Assembly (NCBI RefSeq): GCF_003350405.1 | Contig: NZ_QQAW01000004.1 | Coordinates: 62,001 to 126,000, forward strand | Direction of reading: 5' to 3' | From: Gluconacetobacter liquefaciens | GTDB lineage: Bacteria > Pseudomonadota > Alphaproteobacteria > Acetobacterales > Acetobacteraceae | DNA length: 64,000 nt | Shown here: in pieces, positions 24,694 to 33,635 of the stretch | Position numbering within the stretch: the stretch's first letter is position 1 | Layout: each line of letters starts with the position of its first letter | Program-made: the position numbers and the translations under genes | The notes under the pieces: generated by a model | What the model saw: the letters and a program-made list of their open reading frames with translations, nothing else | The model's database searches: none | What the model was told of the DNA's origin: nothing

Positions 24694-25050
24694 TCAGGCG
24701 GTAGGAGGCGTGCCGCCCGGCGTCTGATGATCGACGGCAGCCGGCAGAAACTGCGCCAGCGCCGGCAGGATCGTCGCCGCCGGCAGGCCCGTCTTGTCGA
24801 CCAGCGCCTGCACCTGCTGGTTCGAGAGAATCGAACGCAACTGGTCGGGCGACACCGGCAGGTTCTCGCCGGTACCGATCCACGACCGCACCTTGTCCCC
24901 CAGCCCGGCCTGCTCGGCCTGCGCCAGCAAGGTCGAAATACCGTTGGCCGACGTCAGGTCGGCCAGATGCTGATGCACCTGATCGGTCAGACCCGTGCTG
25001 TCCGCCAGTTCCGTCAGCTTGTTCACCAGTCCGTCAAAAAGTCCCGCCAT
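24694..25050 (-). CDS. YidB/DUF937 family protein
   Basis: 118 residues: MAGLFDGLVNKLTELADS, then ISTLLAQAEQAGLGDKVRSW, IGTGENLPVSPDQLRSILSN and LVDKTGLPAATILPALAQFL, the order typical of YidB-like (DUF937) proteins, including the GENLPVSPDQL loop. Cytoplasmic, function unknown. The gene is preceded at 25083-25104 by a palindrome and at 25118-25200 by a probable small RNA running in the same direction. Confidence 0.85.
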   Translation of the reverse strand: MAGLFDGLVNKLTELADSTGLTDQVHQHLADLTSANGISTLLAQAEQAGLGDKVRSWIGTGENLPVSPDQLRSILSNQQVQALVDKTGLPAATILPALAQFLPAAVDHQTPGGTPPTA

Positions 25051-25082
25051 GATCCACCTTCAATGCCGATCGGTTCAGTAGA

Positions 25083-25104
25083 GGCCGATCATCAGGGATC
25101 GGCC
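25083..25104. promoter_or_regulatory. Inverted repeat upstream of YidB-like gene
   Basis: Perfect 8-bp arms GGCCGATC and GATCGGCC with a six-base loop, 33 bases before the start at 25050. No U-run follows on the minus strand, so it looks more like an operator or a 5'-leader hairpin than a terminator. Confidence 0.35.
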
Positions 25105-25117
25105 AAGAGGCCCGGAC

Positions 25118-25200
25118 AAAAAAAAGACGGTGCCGAAGCACCGCCAAGTTTAGGGAGGAAACGTCCAAGAAGCAGCCGTTCAAACGAAACGCTGCAACCC
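25118..25200 (-). ncRNA. Candidate small RNA with CCUCCC loop
   Basis: Read leftward: GGGTTGCAGCG begins a hairpin (GCAG-CGTT...AACG-G-CTGC), then an apparently single-stranded TGGACGTTTCCTCCCTAAAC (25148-25167), then a 6-bp stem with a TTCG tetraloop (CGGTGC-TTCG-GCACCG, 25128-25143) and eight Ts, a canonical intrinsic terminator. A perfect TTGACA lies about 30 bases upstream of the proposed 5' end. The TTTCCTCCC stretch is complementary to Shine-Dalgarno sequences, a feature of several alphaproteobacterial small RNAs. A related copy is in the rnj-proS spacer. A leader/attenuator of the YidB-like gene is the alternative. Confidence 0.6.
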
Positions 25201-25205
25201 GATTT

Positions 25206-25234
25206 TGATGGCTCAGATCACTTTTAAGTGTCAA
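25206..25234 (-). promoter_or_regulatory. Candidate promoter of small RNA
   Basis: Consensus -35 TTGACA (25234-25229) and, 17 bases on, a weak -10 CCATCA (25211-25206). The predicted start falls at about 25200, where the conserved GGGTTGC begins. Confidence 0.45.
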
Positions 25235-25338
25235 GAAAAATCGCGACGCCAAACGCACGTCCGCGGCTGATGCGGCACGACGGGCGTATTGAACTCAATT
25301 CTAGATCGCAGAATTTAAACAGGATTTTTCCGGTCGGA

Positions 25339-25413
25339 TGGTGGGTGCGACAGGGATTGAACCTGTGACCCCCGCCGTGTGAAGGCGATGCTCTACCGCT
25401 GAGCTACGCACCC
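25339..25413 (-). tRNA. tRNA-Val (anticodon CAC)
   Basis: 75 bases with encoded CCA. Acceptor GGGTGCG/CGCACCC, D-arm AGCTCAGCGGTAGAGC, anticodon stem TCGCC-TTCACAC-GGCGG with anticodon CAC, T-arm CACAGGTTCAATCCCTGT. Decodes GUG. Close relative of the tRNA-Val at 23524. Confidence 0.97.
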
Positions 25414-25481
25414 ATCCGTGCCCGGTGGGGACCTCTTAATGGATCTCCCTCCGGGCTGCAAGACACCCCGTCACACATTCT

Positions 25482-27404
25482 TCAAAACCCGAACATATGG
25501 TCCAGCGAGAAGGCGCCATCGGCCCGCATCACGCCGTGATAGCCGAACAGCCGGCACGTCACGTCGCGGATCATGACATACCCCCCCATCCCTGCACGCT
25601 CGATCGCCGCCGCGCCGAACAGGCGATGCGGCCAGACCATCGCCGATCCCGAACAGGCAATCTCCAGATCCGCCTTCGCTACCGCCTGCCCCTGCCCGTC
25701 ATGCAGGCTCAGCACGGTTCGCGACCACGGCCGCCAGGCGGCCGAGGCAGGATAGATCAGGCAGCAGAACGCCTCGCCCAGCCCGTTCCCTCCCTTCAGG
25801 AACAGCCGCGTGGTCAGCCCCGGCGGCGGCCCGGAATAGGATTGCGGCTCACCGCGATAGGTCATGACGGTATTGAAGATATGGGCCCCGAAACTGGTCT
25901 CGGCCGCATGGCCGCCCTCCCGGGCGGTAAAACGGATCAGCGCATGCAGCCAGCCATCTGCCTCGCCGCCATCGCGGAAATCATAGACCAGTTCCCCATG
26001 CCCCTCGGGCACGCCCAGTTCCGCCACATCCTGCGCCAGGTCATGGTCGCGCCGCAGGCAGCCGAGGAATTTCCGGCCGGTCAACCGCCCCTCGGTATCG
26101 AAACAGTCCAGCCGCAGCGGCAAGGTCACCTGCGATTCGGCCATGGGCGAAGGCTGGACCACCGTACGAAACCGCGCCGGGTCCAGAATCGGGAACGGCA
26201 GCAGATACCCCCGTCCCAGACTCGGCGGCAACTCCGCAATCCCCGGATCGGGGCGCAGATCCGCGCGCTCCACGTTCAGATGGGCGATGCGCGTCCGCGC
26301 GGCCTGCGTGACCTCGTAGCGCGGCCGCACCAGATACCGCCCCGACCGAAGCTCGATCTGCGCCGGCCAGCGCAGGTCGGGCAGACACTCGGCCACAGGA
26401 ATCGCCACCGTTTCATAGGGGCCGATTCCACGCAGGATCGGCACCTGCCGCTCGTCCCCCATGCGGTTGAGCGCCATCGCACCGGCCGGAATCGACACCG
26501 CGTGGCTGTTCTGCACCCATAGCACCACCTCTTCGCCCACATCCGGGGCCGGCAGGTTGGCATAGCGGTCCGATGGCCAGGCATTGGCGTCGTGCGTCAC
26601 CGACAGGCTCGGATTATCGCCGGTGCCATAGGTATCCAGCGCATATTTCACCACGTCGTGCCCGGCCACGCCGATGGCATGCACGAACAACTGCCCGACG
26701 AAGGGCGGCAGGCCGAACCGCGCGCGCACCGCGCGACTGTCGATCACGATCGCACTTTCACCGTCGGGTACGGCCTCTTCCCAACTGGCCAGCACCTCGC
26801 CCCGCGCCCCGAACAGCCGCAGCCACAGCCGCACGTCCGCCGCCCCATAGCGCGCCCAGTAATTCGCCGTGACCAGACGGGTCGACAATCCCTCCGCATC
26901 GCGGAAAAAGGCATGATTGGTCGCGAAATTCAGCCGGTCGAGATACCGCTCCGGCACGGTCAGCAAGGCATCGGGCAACCGCACGCCGTCCAGAGCGAAA
27001 ACCCGCGCCCCGTCGGGCAGCAGATGCGCGATCCGGTCGCGTACCCGCGCACCATCGAAACTGACGACCAGCACCGCCCCGACCGATGCAAGGGGCAGAT
27101 CCGCCAGCGCCCGCGCGGGACCGGCCGCCGTGGGCCGGCCGACGCGCTGCGTATCATGGACATACACGCCTTCGATCACGCCCAGGCCGGACACTCCATC
27201 GAGGGCACCGGGGCAGAGCGCCAGCACCATGGCGAACATGCCCTCGGCGTCATACACCGCCACCGGCCCGGCGGCGCGAACCGAAGCCGCCAATCCCGCC
27301 AGCGCCTCGGCCGCCAGCGGATGCGCCAGCGCCTTGTAGAGAACATTGCCGCCCGCCTGGGCGTCATAGGTATGGATGTCCAGCATGGAGATTCCATACC
27401 GCAT
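25482..27404 (-). CDS. Large hypothetical protein
   Basis: 640 residues from the ATG giving MRYGISMLDIHTYDAQAGGN; the frame is open 15 codons further, and a later ATG (MLDIHTYD) with GGAATC upstream is also possible. The first about 150 residues look like an alpha/beta domain (VAVYDAEGMFAMVLALCPGA, GAVLVVSFDGARVRDRIAHL). The rest is rich in strands, Trp, Arg and Gly without motifs I can assign (e.g. EEVVLWVQNSHAVSIPAGAM). No signal peptide or membrane segment. It reads convincingly as a real gene by composition and length, but I do not recognise the family. An ELM1-like gene follows upstream on the same strand at 63 bases. Confidence 0.75.
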   Translation of the reverse strand: MRYGISMLDIHTYDAQAGGNVLYKALAHPLAAEALAGLAASVRAAGPVAVYDAEGMFAMVLALCPGALDGVSGLGVIEGVYVHDTQRVGRPTAAGPARALADLPLASVGAVLVVSFDGARVRDRIAHLLPDGARVFALDGVRLPDALLTVPERYLDRLNFATNHAFFRDAEGLSTRLVTANYWARYGAADVRLWLRLFGARGEVLASWEEAVPDGESAIVIDSRAVRARFGLPPFVGQLFVHAIGVAGHDVVKYALDTYGTGDNPSLSVTHDANAWPSDRYANLPAPDVGEEVVLWVQNSHAVSIPAGAMALNRMGDERQVPILRGIGPYETVAIPVAECLPDLRWPAQIELRSGRYLVRPRYEVTQAARTRIAHLNVERADLRPDPGIAELPPSLGRGYLLPFPILDPARFRTVVQPSPMAESQVTLPLRLDCFDTEGRLTGRKFLGCLRRDHDLAQDVAELGVPEGHGELVYDFRDGGEADGWLHALIRFTAREGGHAAETSFGAHIFNTVMTYRGEPQSYSGPPPGLTTRLFLKGGNGLGEAFCCLIYPASAAWRPWSRTVLSLHDGQGQAVAKADLEIACSGSAMVWPHRLFGAAAIERAGMGGYVMIRDVTCRLFGYHGVMRADGAFSLDHMFGF

Positions 27405-27467
27405 AATCCGGTCCCCAGAAATCATACCGTTTCGACAGGTTGCGGACACCGGGTGCGGGGCAGAACC

Positions 27468-28436
27468 TCAGCCCAGCCCCAACCGCCGACGCATCGTCTC
27501 CGCCACCTCGATCGTATCGTCCAGCGGCCCCACCGGCCACGCTTCCATCCGCCCCGAAAAGCGGCGGATGCGCCCGGCCGACGCCAGTTCCCGCAGAAAC
27601 AGCCCGATCCGCCGCGACCGTCCCGGCAGATCGACAACCATCACCGGCGCGGTCCCCGCCACGGCCTCGGACACCATCGAGACACTGTCCTGCGTCACCA
27701 CCACCGCATCGGCGCAGGCCAGCAACCCCAGATACGGATTTTCGCCCTGCATGTCCCACACCCAGCCCCCCAGAGGGGCCAGCGCCTCGCGTATGATCCG
27801 GCACACCCCTACACCCGTCCGCCGCGACGGCGTCACCGCCACCCCGACTCCGTCACGGCGCATCATGTCCGCCAACTGCCCCGCCAACCTGGCCGCAACC
27901 GCCTCATCCAGCCGGAACCGCCCGTTGGAACCACCCAGCAGCACGGCCACCAACGGGCGCGGCAGATGGGCCAGACGCGGCAACCACACCGCCCGCGCCG
28001 CCGCCAGCCGCTCGGGCGAGACCCCATGCAGCGCGGTGCGCGAAAGCAGCACGTTAGAACCACTGATTTCATCATGCCGGTTGGCAATGACCAGATCGAA
28101 GCGGTCCAGCCGCATGCGCGGGTTCTGGATCTGCACTACCCGCCGCGTGCGCGCCCGCAACGCAGCCCCCACGGCCCCCCCGGTCCCGCCGACGCTGAAG
28201 ACCAGCCCCGCCGCCCCAGCATCCAGCGGATCGACGGCCCGCAACGGTGCCGGCCACCATGCGGCCGGCACCCGGCCCCACAGGCCCCGCGCCCGCACAG
28301 GGCAGAAAAACGGCTCCAGTCCGGCCCGCGCCGCCAGCCCGAACGCCTGCGACCGCATCCCGGCCAAGTCTTCCGCCACCACCGCCACCGCGCGATCCGC
28401 GGGGGGCAGAACAGAAGGGGCGTCATGCGTGTTCAT
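27468..28436 (-). CDS. ELM1/DUF1022 family protein
   Basis: 322 residues from the ATG giving MNTHDAPSVLPPADR; the longer frame is not supported. Two Rossmann-like halves as in mitochondrial-fission ELM1 and glycosyltransferase-B-like proteins: RRVVQIQNPRMRLDRFDLVI, PRPLVAVLLGGSNGRFRLDE, GVGVAVTPSRRTGVGVCRII and NPYLGLLACADAVVVTQDSV, SMVSEAVAGTAPVMVVDLPG. The bacterial family is widespread in alphaproteobacteria with unknown substrate. It lies 63 bases ahead of the 640-residue gene and may share its transcript. Confidence 0.82.
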   Translation of the reverse strand: MNTHDAPSVLPPADRAVAVVAEDLAGMRSQAFGLAARAGLEPFFCPVRARGLWGRVPAAWWPAPLRAVDPLDAGAAGLVFSVGGTGGAVGAALRARTRRVVQIQNPRMRLDRFDLVIANRHDEISGSNVLLSRTALHGVSPERLAAARAVWLPRLAHLPRPLVAVLLGGSNGRFRLDEAVAARLAGQLADMMRRDGVGVAVTPSRRTGVGVCRIIREALAPLGGWVWDMQGENPYLGLLACADAVVVTQDSVSMVSEAVAGTAPVMVVDLPGRSRRIGLFLRELASAGRIRRFSGRMEAWPVGPLDDTIEVAETMRRRLGLG

Positions 28437-28539
28437 CGCCCCATCTGCCGTCCATCCCGGCCGACCGTCAATGCCACGACCCGCCCCGAAGATTCGCTTT
28501 GCTTCCCCCGGACCGCCACACACGGTATCCCCTCATGGA

Positions 28540-29724
28540 ATGACCGACACGCCCTCCCCGGCCGACAGCGCCAGCACCGACACCCCCACCTTCGCGCAGC
28601 TTGGCCTTCAGGAGCGAATCCTGGCCAATATCGCCCGCGCCGGCTACGCCGCGCCCTCGCCGATCCAGGCCCTGGCAATCCCGCCGATCCTGGCCGGAAA
28701 GGATGTCGAGGCCCTGTCGCGCACCGGCAGCGGCAAGACCGCCGCCTTCGCCCTGCCGCTGGTCCAGAAACTGCTCGCCTCCCCCCAGCCCGCCGCGACG
28801 GTGCAGGAAGGCGTCCCCGGCGTGGTGCGGACACTGATCCTGTCGCCGACCCGCGAACTGGCCAGCCAGACCGCGACCGCCATCCGCACCTGCGCCCATG
28901 GCTGCCAGTTGATGATCGGACTGGCCATCGGCGGCGTCCCCAAGGACCGCCAGACCCGCGCCCTGCGCGGCGGCGTCGACATCCTGGTCGCCACCCCCGG
29001 CCGCCTGCTCGATCACCTGGCCGACGGCACGATCAGCCTGGACCAGACCACCTGCCTGGTGCTGGACGAGGCCGACAGGATGCTGGAACTGGGCTTCATC
29101 GAAGACATCCAGTCCATCGCCGAACGCCTGCCGACGCGGCACCAGACCCTGCTGTTCTCCGCGACCATGCCGCCCGCCGTCGCCACCCTGGCGCACCGGC
29201 TGCTGCACCGGCCGCTGCACGTCGCCCCGCCCGAGGCCACCGCCCCCCCCCCCCGGATTCGCCAGCAGGTCGCGTTCGTCGCGACGGCACGCAAGAACGC
29301 GACGCTGATCGCCCTGCTCAGGCGCGACACGCCGGACAGGGTCATGGTCTTCACCCGCACCAAACAGGCCAGTGACAGCGTGGCCCGCGCGCTGGAATCC
29401 GCCGGCCTCTCCGCGGCGGCCCTCCATGGCGACCACAGCCAGGCCAAGCGCGACCGCACGCTCGCCACGTTCCGACGCGGCACGCTGCGGGTGCTGGTCG
29501 CCACCGACGTGATGGCACGCGGCATCGACGTCGACGATGTGACGCTGGTGGTGAATTACGACATTCCCGAACAGCCCGAGACCTATATCCACCGCATCGG
29601 CCGCACCGCCCGCGCCGGACGGCGCGGCACCGCGCTGTCGCTCTGCGCGCCCGAGGAACGGCAGTTGCTGCGCGAGATCGAACGCCAGACCAGCGCGAGA
29701 ATCACCGCCATCGACCCTACCTGA
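28540..29724 (+). CDS. DEAD-box ATP-dependent RNA helicase
   Basis: 394 residues. All helicase motifs are present in order: Q motif (FAQLGLQERI...PSPIQALAIP), I SRTGSGKTAA, Ia PTRELASQ, Ib TPGRLLDHL, II VLDEADRM, III SATMP, IV VMVFTRTKQA, V ATDVMARGIDV, VI YIHRIGRTARAG. The protein ends soon after motif VI, without the basic C-terminal extension of RhlE/DbpA types, so its substrate is open. ATG at 28540 chosen as the first in-frame start near the Q motif; no strong ribosome-binding site. It remodels RNA duplexes in ribosome assembly or decay. Confidence 0.92.
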   Translation: MTDTPSPADSASTDTPTFAQLGLQERILANIARAGYAAPSPIQALAIPPILAGKDVEALSRTGSGKTAAFALPLVQKLLASPQPAATVQEGVPGVVRTLILSPTRELASQTATAIRTCAHGCQLMIGLAIGGVPKDRQTRALRGGVDILVATPGRLLDHLADGTISLDQTTCLVLDEADRMLELGFIEDIQSIAERLPTRHQTLLFSATMPPAVATLAHRLLHRPLHVAPPEATAPPPRIRQQVAFVATARKNATLIALLRRDTPDRVMVFTRTKQASDSVARALESAGLSAAALHGDHSQAKRDRTLATFRRGTLRVLVATDVMARGIDVDDVTLVVNYDIPEQPETYIHRIGRTARAGRRGTALSLCAPEERQLLREIERQTSARITAIDPT

Positions 29725-29923
29725 CCACCCGTCGGCCCGCCTGCCCCAGGAATGCAGGCGGCGACACCCAGCCCCCATGCCGGGACAGGCCCCAGGCGCG
29801 CCATGGCATTGCAGGTCCGGCGCGACGCTATAAAATCATTTTCATGACCTGTCCGACCGCTCCCATGGCGCATGACGATGGCCTGTCCGGCACCTGCCGC
29901 CCGGACGCGCGGCGCGTGACGGG

Positions 29924-30955
29924 ATGAGCTGCGGCACAGGGTCCCGCCCCGGCGCGTCCCCGCGCGTACGCGCCAGGCCGAAATTTCTCGAAATCCTGCC
30001 GCCCCCGCCGCAGGCGCTGCCCGCCTTCACCCAGGACATCACGCCGCCCGACCTCTCGCCGTGGCTGACCGATCATTGCGGCATTCCCGGCGTGGTGCAT
30101 CACGAGGCCCCCCGCCCCGGCCCCCATGTCGTGCTCACGGCCCTCGTCCACGGCAACGAGTTCGCCGGCGCCATCGTGCTGGACCGCCTGCTGCGCGAGC
30201 GGGTCCGCCCGACACGGGGCCGCCTGTCGCTGATCTTCGCCAATCCGGAGGCATTCGCCCGTTTCACCCCGACCAATCCGGTCGCCTCCCGCTTCGTCGA
30301 GGAAGACATGAACCGGGTCTGGAGCCGGCAGATCCTGTCCAGCCCGCGCCGTTCGGTGGAACTGGACCGGGCACGGGCGATCCTGCCGGTAATCGAAACC
30401 GCCGACATCCTGATGGACCTGCACTCCATGCTCTGGCCCGGCGCACCGCTGATCCTGGCCGGCGCCACCGAAAGCGGCCGCCGGCTGGCAACGATGATCG
30501 GCAACCCGCCGCTGGTCGTCTCCGACCACGGCCACAAGGCCGGCCCGCGCCTGATCGATTATGACCGGTTTTCCGACCCATCCGGCCCCTACGCCGCCTG
30601 CCTGCTGGAGGCCGGCGCACACTGGTCGGCCGACACGGTCCAGACGACGGATAGCGCGGTGCGCGCGCTGCTGCGGCATAGCGGCCTGCTGCCCGTCGAA
30701 CCGGCACCACCGGCCGCCGCCAGCCGCCAGTTGATGGTCACCGATATCGTCACGGCCGAAACGCCGGGCTTCCGCTTCGTCCGTCCCTTCCAGGGCGGCG
30801 AAATCATCCGCCGCCGGGGCACCCTGCTGGCCCAGGACGGCCCAGACGAAATCCGGACCCCCTACCCAGACTGCATGCTGGTCATGCCCAACCTGCGCCC
30901 CGGCCGGGGCCAAACCGCCGTCCGCCTGGCCCGAACCCTGCCCACGCCACCGTAG
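29924..30955 (+). CDS. Succinylglutamate desuccinylase/aspartoacylase family protein
   Basis: 343 residues. Zinc-carboxypeptidase fold of the AstE/AspA family: VVLTALVHGNEFAGAIVLDR (zinc-binding His and Glu), FVEEDMNRVW (substrate-binding Asn-Arg), TADILMDLHSML (zinc-binding His), and a C-terminal part with MLVMPNLRPGRG. Such enzymes deacylate N-acyl amino acids; the substrate is unknown. The N-terminus is proline- and arginine-rich and may be overextended. A 16-bp stem terminator follows eight bases after the stop. Confidence 0.85.
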   Translation: MSCGTGSRPGASPRVRARPKFLEILPPPPQALPAFTQDITPPDLSPWLTDHCGIPGVVHHEAPRPGPHVVLTALVHGNEFAGAIVLDRLLRERVRPTRGRLSLIFANPEAFARFTPTNPVASRFVEEDMNRVWSRQILSSPRRSVELDRARAILPVIETADILMDLHSMLWPGAPLILAGATESGRRLATMIGNPPLVVSDHGHKAGPRLIDYDRFSDPSGPYAACLLEAGAHWSADTVQTTDSAVRALLRHSGLLPVEPAPPAAASRQLMVTDIVTAETPGFRFVRPFQGGEIIRRRGTLLAQDGPDEIRTPYPDCMLVMPNLRPGRGQTAVRLARTLPTPP

Positions 30956-30962
30956 GCAGTCG

Positions 30963-31007
30963 CCCGACACCCCGCCGACCGGTCAGGCCGATCGGCGGGG
31001 TGTCGGG
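30963..31007. terminator. Bidirectional 16-bp stem terminator
   Basis: Perfect arms of 16 bases (30963-30978, CCCGACACCCCGCCGA, and 30992-31007) with a 13-base loop, placed between the converging stops at 30955 (plus) and 31015 (minus). No U-run, but the position and stability point to termination in both directions. Confidence 0.75.
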
Positions 31008-31014
31008 CCGCTCG

Positions 31015-32166
31015 TCACTCCGCCGCCGAAGAGCGCGCCAGATCCGCGCCGCCGCCCGGCAGAGGCGCTTCGCCAACCCGCTCCAGTTTCTCGCCATCCC
31101 AGCCCAGCGTCAGCAGGCTGCGATCCATGACGCCCTGAACGAGGATTTCCTTCCCATCGGGCGCAAAGGCCAGTCCCTGCGGCCACAATGTTCCCGGCGC
31201 CTGGGCAAGCGTGTGCAACTGCCCGTCCTTCAGGGACAGGACCGTCACCACGCCACGGGGATGATAGCGTGGCGAGGTCGGCGGCACCGCCGAACCGTTC
31301 TGCGACACGACGGCGACATACTGCCCATCGGGGGAGATATCGAGTCCCTCGGGCGCATTGGGCACCGTCACGCGCTGAACCTCCCGGATCGGCGACGCCG
31401 TCAGGTCCAGCACCGACAGGGCACCCGGCAGTCCTTCCCCATGCCCCAGCATGCCCATGACCGCGTAATGCCCATCCTTCGTCATCCGGATGTTCCACGG
31501 GCCGGGCGCGATGTTCAGCGGCGTGGGATCGACGGAGATCGCGTCGCCGTCGATATGCAGCAGATAGACCCGATCCGCCTGCCACAGGCTCACAAGCGCC
31601 CGCTTGCCATCCGGCAGGATCGCAATGCCGGCCGGAAAGCCCGAAACCGGCAGCGTGATGACCTTGCGGTCGCCAAGCCTGTGTCCGTCGAAGCGAAACC
31701 ACGTCAACACGCCCGACTTGCCATTGGCGACCAGCAGATGCTGTCCGTCGGGGGTAAAGCGCATCGTGGTCGCCCCGGCGGCGGAGGCCACCTGCTGGAC
31801 CAGCCGGGGCTTCGCCCCGGACAGGTCCACGACGCTGATACGATCATCGGGGACGATCTTGTTCGTCTTCACGTCGGGCTTCGACGCCGAGGACACCAGG
31901 ACGGTCTTGCCGTCATGCGTGAATTCAAGCGCCGTCGGCGGCCCGATCACGCTTACGGGCACATTCAGGCTCGCCCGCACACCCCAAACACCGTTCGCGG
32001 CCCTTTCCAGAACGGACAGCGTGTCGGGAACCAGCGGCTTCGGCAGGACCTGCACCCCATTCTGTAGAATGGAGTGCCCGTCATTGGCCGAAACGACCGT
32101 CTGCGCGCAGACCGGCGAGGACATGGCAAGCAGTGCCGTAAAGGCAAGCGTCAGTTTGTTGCGCAT
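31015..32166 (-). CDS. Exported YncE-like beta-propeller protein
   Basis: 383 residues. Start at the ATG giving a signal peptide (MRNKLTLAFTALLAMSSPVC-A). The mature part has repeated blades with D-G-K/D-G-Q turns: LEFTHDGKTVLVSS, MRFTPDGQHLLVAN, IAILPDGKRALVSL, RMTKDGHYAVMGM, LDISPDGQYVAVVS, LAFAPDGKEILVQG. It fits the YncE/lactonase-like propellers seen with periplasmic dehydrogenases. It lies 41 bases behind the cytochrome c gene of the FAD-dehydrogenase operon and is probably cotranscribed. Role unknown; scaffold or lactone handling is conceivable. Confidence 0.82.
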   Translation of the reverse strand: MRNKLTLAFTALLAMSSPVCAQTVVSANDGHSILQNGVQVLPKPLVPDTLSVLERAANGVWGVRASLNVPVSVIGPPTALEFTHDGKTVLVSSASKPDVKTNKIVPDDRISVVDLSGAKPRLVQQVASAAGATTMRFTPDGQHLLVANGKSGVLTWFRFDGHRLGDRKVITLPVSGFPAGIAILPDGKRALVSLWQADRVYLLHIDGDAISVDPTPLNIAPGPWNIRMTKDGHYAVMGMLGHGEGLPGALSVLDLTASPIREVQRVTVPNAPEGLDISPDGQYVAVVSQNGSAVPPTSPRYHPRGVVTVLSLKDGQLHTLAQAPGTLWPQGLAFAPDGKEILVQGVMDRSLLTLGWDGEKLERVGEAPLPGGGADLARSSAAE

Positions 32167-32207
32167 CTTCGATATCAACCCATCAGTCCCTGAAACCGGC
32201 CTATCTT

Positions 32208-33635
32208 TCAACGTGTCTTCCGGACCCGGCGCACAACCAGCACGACAAGACCGGCCAGGACCAGAACCCCGACGATCATGCCCGGCACGGCAAAGGCCCC
32301 GAGCTTCGCGATCAGCGGCTTGGGACCACCCGAGCGGATCAGCTTCACGTCATCCGCCGAGACCTTCACAGCCGGGTTGCCGAATTCCTGCTCAACATAG
32401 TTGCTGATATCGGCAATGTCCTGATCGGAGAGCGCATCCACGTACGAGCCCTCGCCAAAGCCCGGCATATAAACCGTATGGCCGCCCACTTCGCGCCTGA
32501 CGCCCATCAGGATCGTCGAGATCAGGTTATCCGCGATCGGTGCGCCGACAGCCGTATTATGGAAGAGCTGCGGATAATACCCATCGGGGCTGCCCTTGCC
32601 CGTCGGGCGATGGCAGGCCGCGCATTCGCCGGTAAACAGGCGCTCCCCACGGCTCATCCCGCTTTCCGCCAGCCCACGATAGGCGGTCTCGCGGTCGGAA
32701 GCCTTGCCATACGCATCGCGCGGCGCGGTGTCCCTGCTGTCCGAAATCGCGGGAACCTGCTTGATATAAGCAACGATCGCGCGAATATCGCTGTCGTCGA
32801 GATATTGGAAACTGTGCTCCACAGCCTCCGCCATCGGACCGCCGGCCTGGGCCTTCCCAGGCACGTCGCCGGTCTTCAGGTACCGGGCGAGGTCATCATC
32901 GCTCCAGGACCCGACACCACTTTTCTGATCGGACGTAATATTGGGCGCATACCACGACGCCAGCGATGCGCCGCCCAGAGCCTTGCTGCCGATCTCGGCC
33001 ATCATCGCATTGCGCGGCGTGTGGCAGGTATCGCAATGCGCCAGCGCGTAGGACAGGTAATGCCCGCGATTGACTTCCGCCGACTTGCCCGGCTCCGGCT
33101 TGAAGCGCGTATCGTCCAGGAAGAGCAGGTTCCAGAACGCCATGCTGGCGCGAATATTGTACGGGAACGGCAGCGCCGTCTCCCGCGCCTTCGCCTCGAC
33201 CGGCTTCACGTCGGTCATGAAATAGACATACAGCGCGTGAATGTCTTCGTCGGTCAGCTTGGTGTACGACGTGTATGGCATCGCGGGATAAAGATGCGCG
33301 CCATCGCCACGAATCCCCTCGCGCAACGCGCGGGCAAACTGCGCCTCGGTATAGGCGCCGATGCCGTACGTCTTCGAAGGCGTGATGTTGGTGGCATAGA
33401 TCGAGCCCAGGGGCGATGCGATTCCATAGCCACCGGCAAACGGCTTTCCGCCACCCGGCGCCGTATGGCAGGCGGCGCAATCCGCCGCGACGGCAAGATA
33501 GTGCCCGCGCTGGGCAATGGCCTCATTCGGCTCCGGCACCTGCGCCCGAACGACAGAGCAGGACAATACCAGCGCTGCGGCGGCCAGTCCGAGATGACCG
33601 GCCAGTTCCCGCACCTTCCTGGAACTCTGCATCAT
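32208..33635 (-). CDS. Triheme cytochrome c subunit of FAD dehydrogenase
   Basis: 475 residues, start fixed by the ATGA overlap with the flavoprotein gene. Signal peptide (about 1-32, LAAAALVLSCSVVRA), three CxxCH heme sites (CAACH near 54, CDTCH near 200, CAACH near 332) and a C-terminal membrane anchor (VPGMIVGVLVLAGLVVLVVRR). This is the membrane cytochrome subunit that passes electrons from the FAD subunit to ubiquinone in sorbitol, fructose or gluconate dehydrogenases. Third gene of the S-L-C operon. Confidence 0.93.
   Translation of the reverse strand: MMQSSRKVRELAGHLGLAAAALVLSCSVVRAQVPEPNEAIAQRGHYLAVAADCAACHTAPGGGKPFAGGYGIASPLGSIYATNITPSKTYGIGAYTEAQFARALREGIRGDGAHLYPAMPYTSYTKLTDEDIHALYVYFMTDVKPVEAKARETALPFPYNIRASMAFWNLLFLDDTRFKPEPGKSAEVNRGHYLSYALAHCDTCHTPRNAMMAEIGSKALGGASLASWYAPNITSDQKSGVGSWSDDDLARYLKTGDVPGKAQAGGPMAEAVEHSFQYLDDSDIRAIVAYIKQVPAISDSRDTAPRDAYGKASDRETAYRGLAESGMSRGERLFTGECAACHRPTGKGSPDGYYPQLFHNTAVGAPIADNLISTILMGVRREVGGHTVYMPGFGEGSYVDALSDQDIADISNYVEQEFGNPAVKVSADDVKLIRSGGPKPLIAKLGAFAVPGMIVGVLVLAGLVVLVVRRVRKTR

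Noticed and set aside
25148-25167. RNase P-like element on the plus strand (AGGAAACGTCC resembles AGGAAAGTCC)
   Set aside because: Only a short match; no other RNase P helices are around, and the promoter and terminator are on the minus strand.
23524-25413. The two tRNA-Val genes as flanks of another mobile element
   Set aside because: The genes between them are ordinary, with no integrase or phage content, and the two tRNAs differ in anticodon and acceptor stems.
26592-29375. 927-codon plus-strand frame antisense to the 640-residue and ELM1-like genes
   Set aside because: Arg/Pro/His-rich composition without domains, crossing two real genes and the helicase in the wrong frame.
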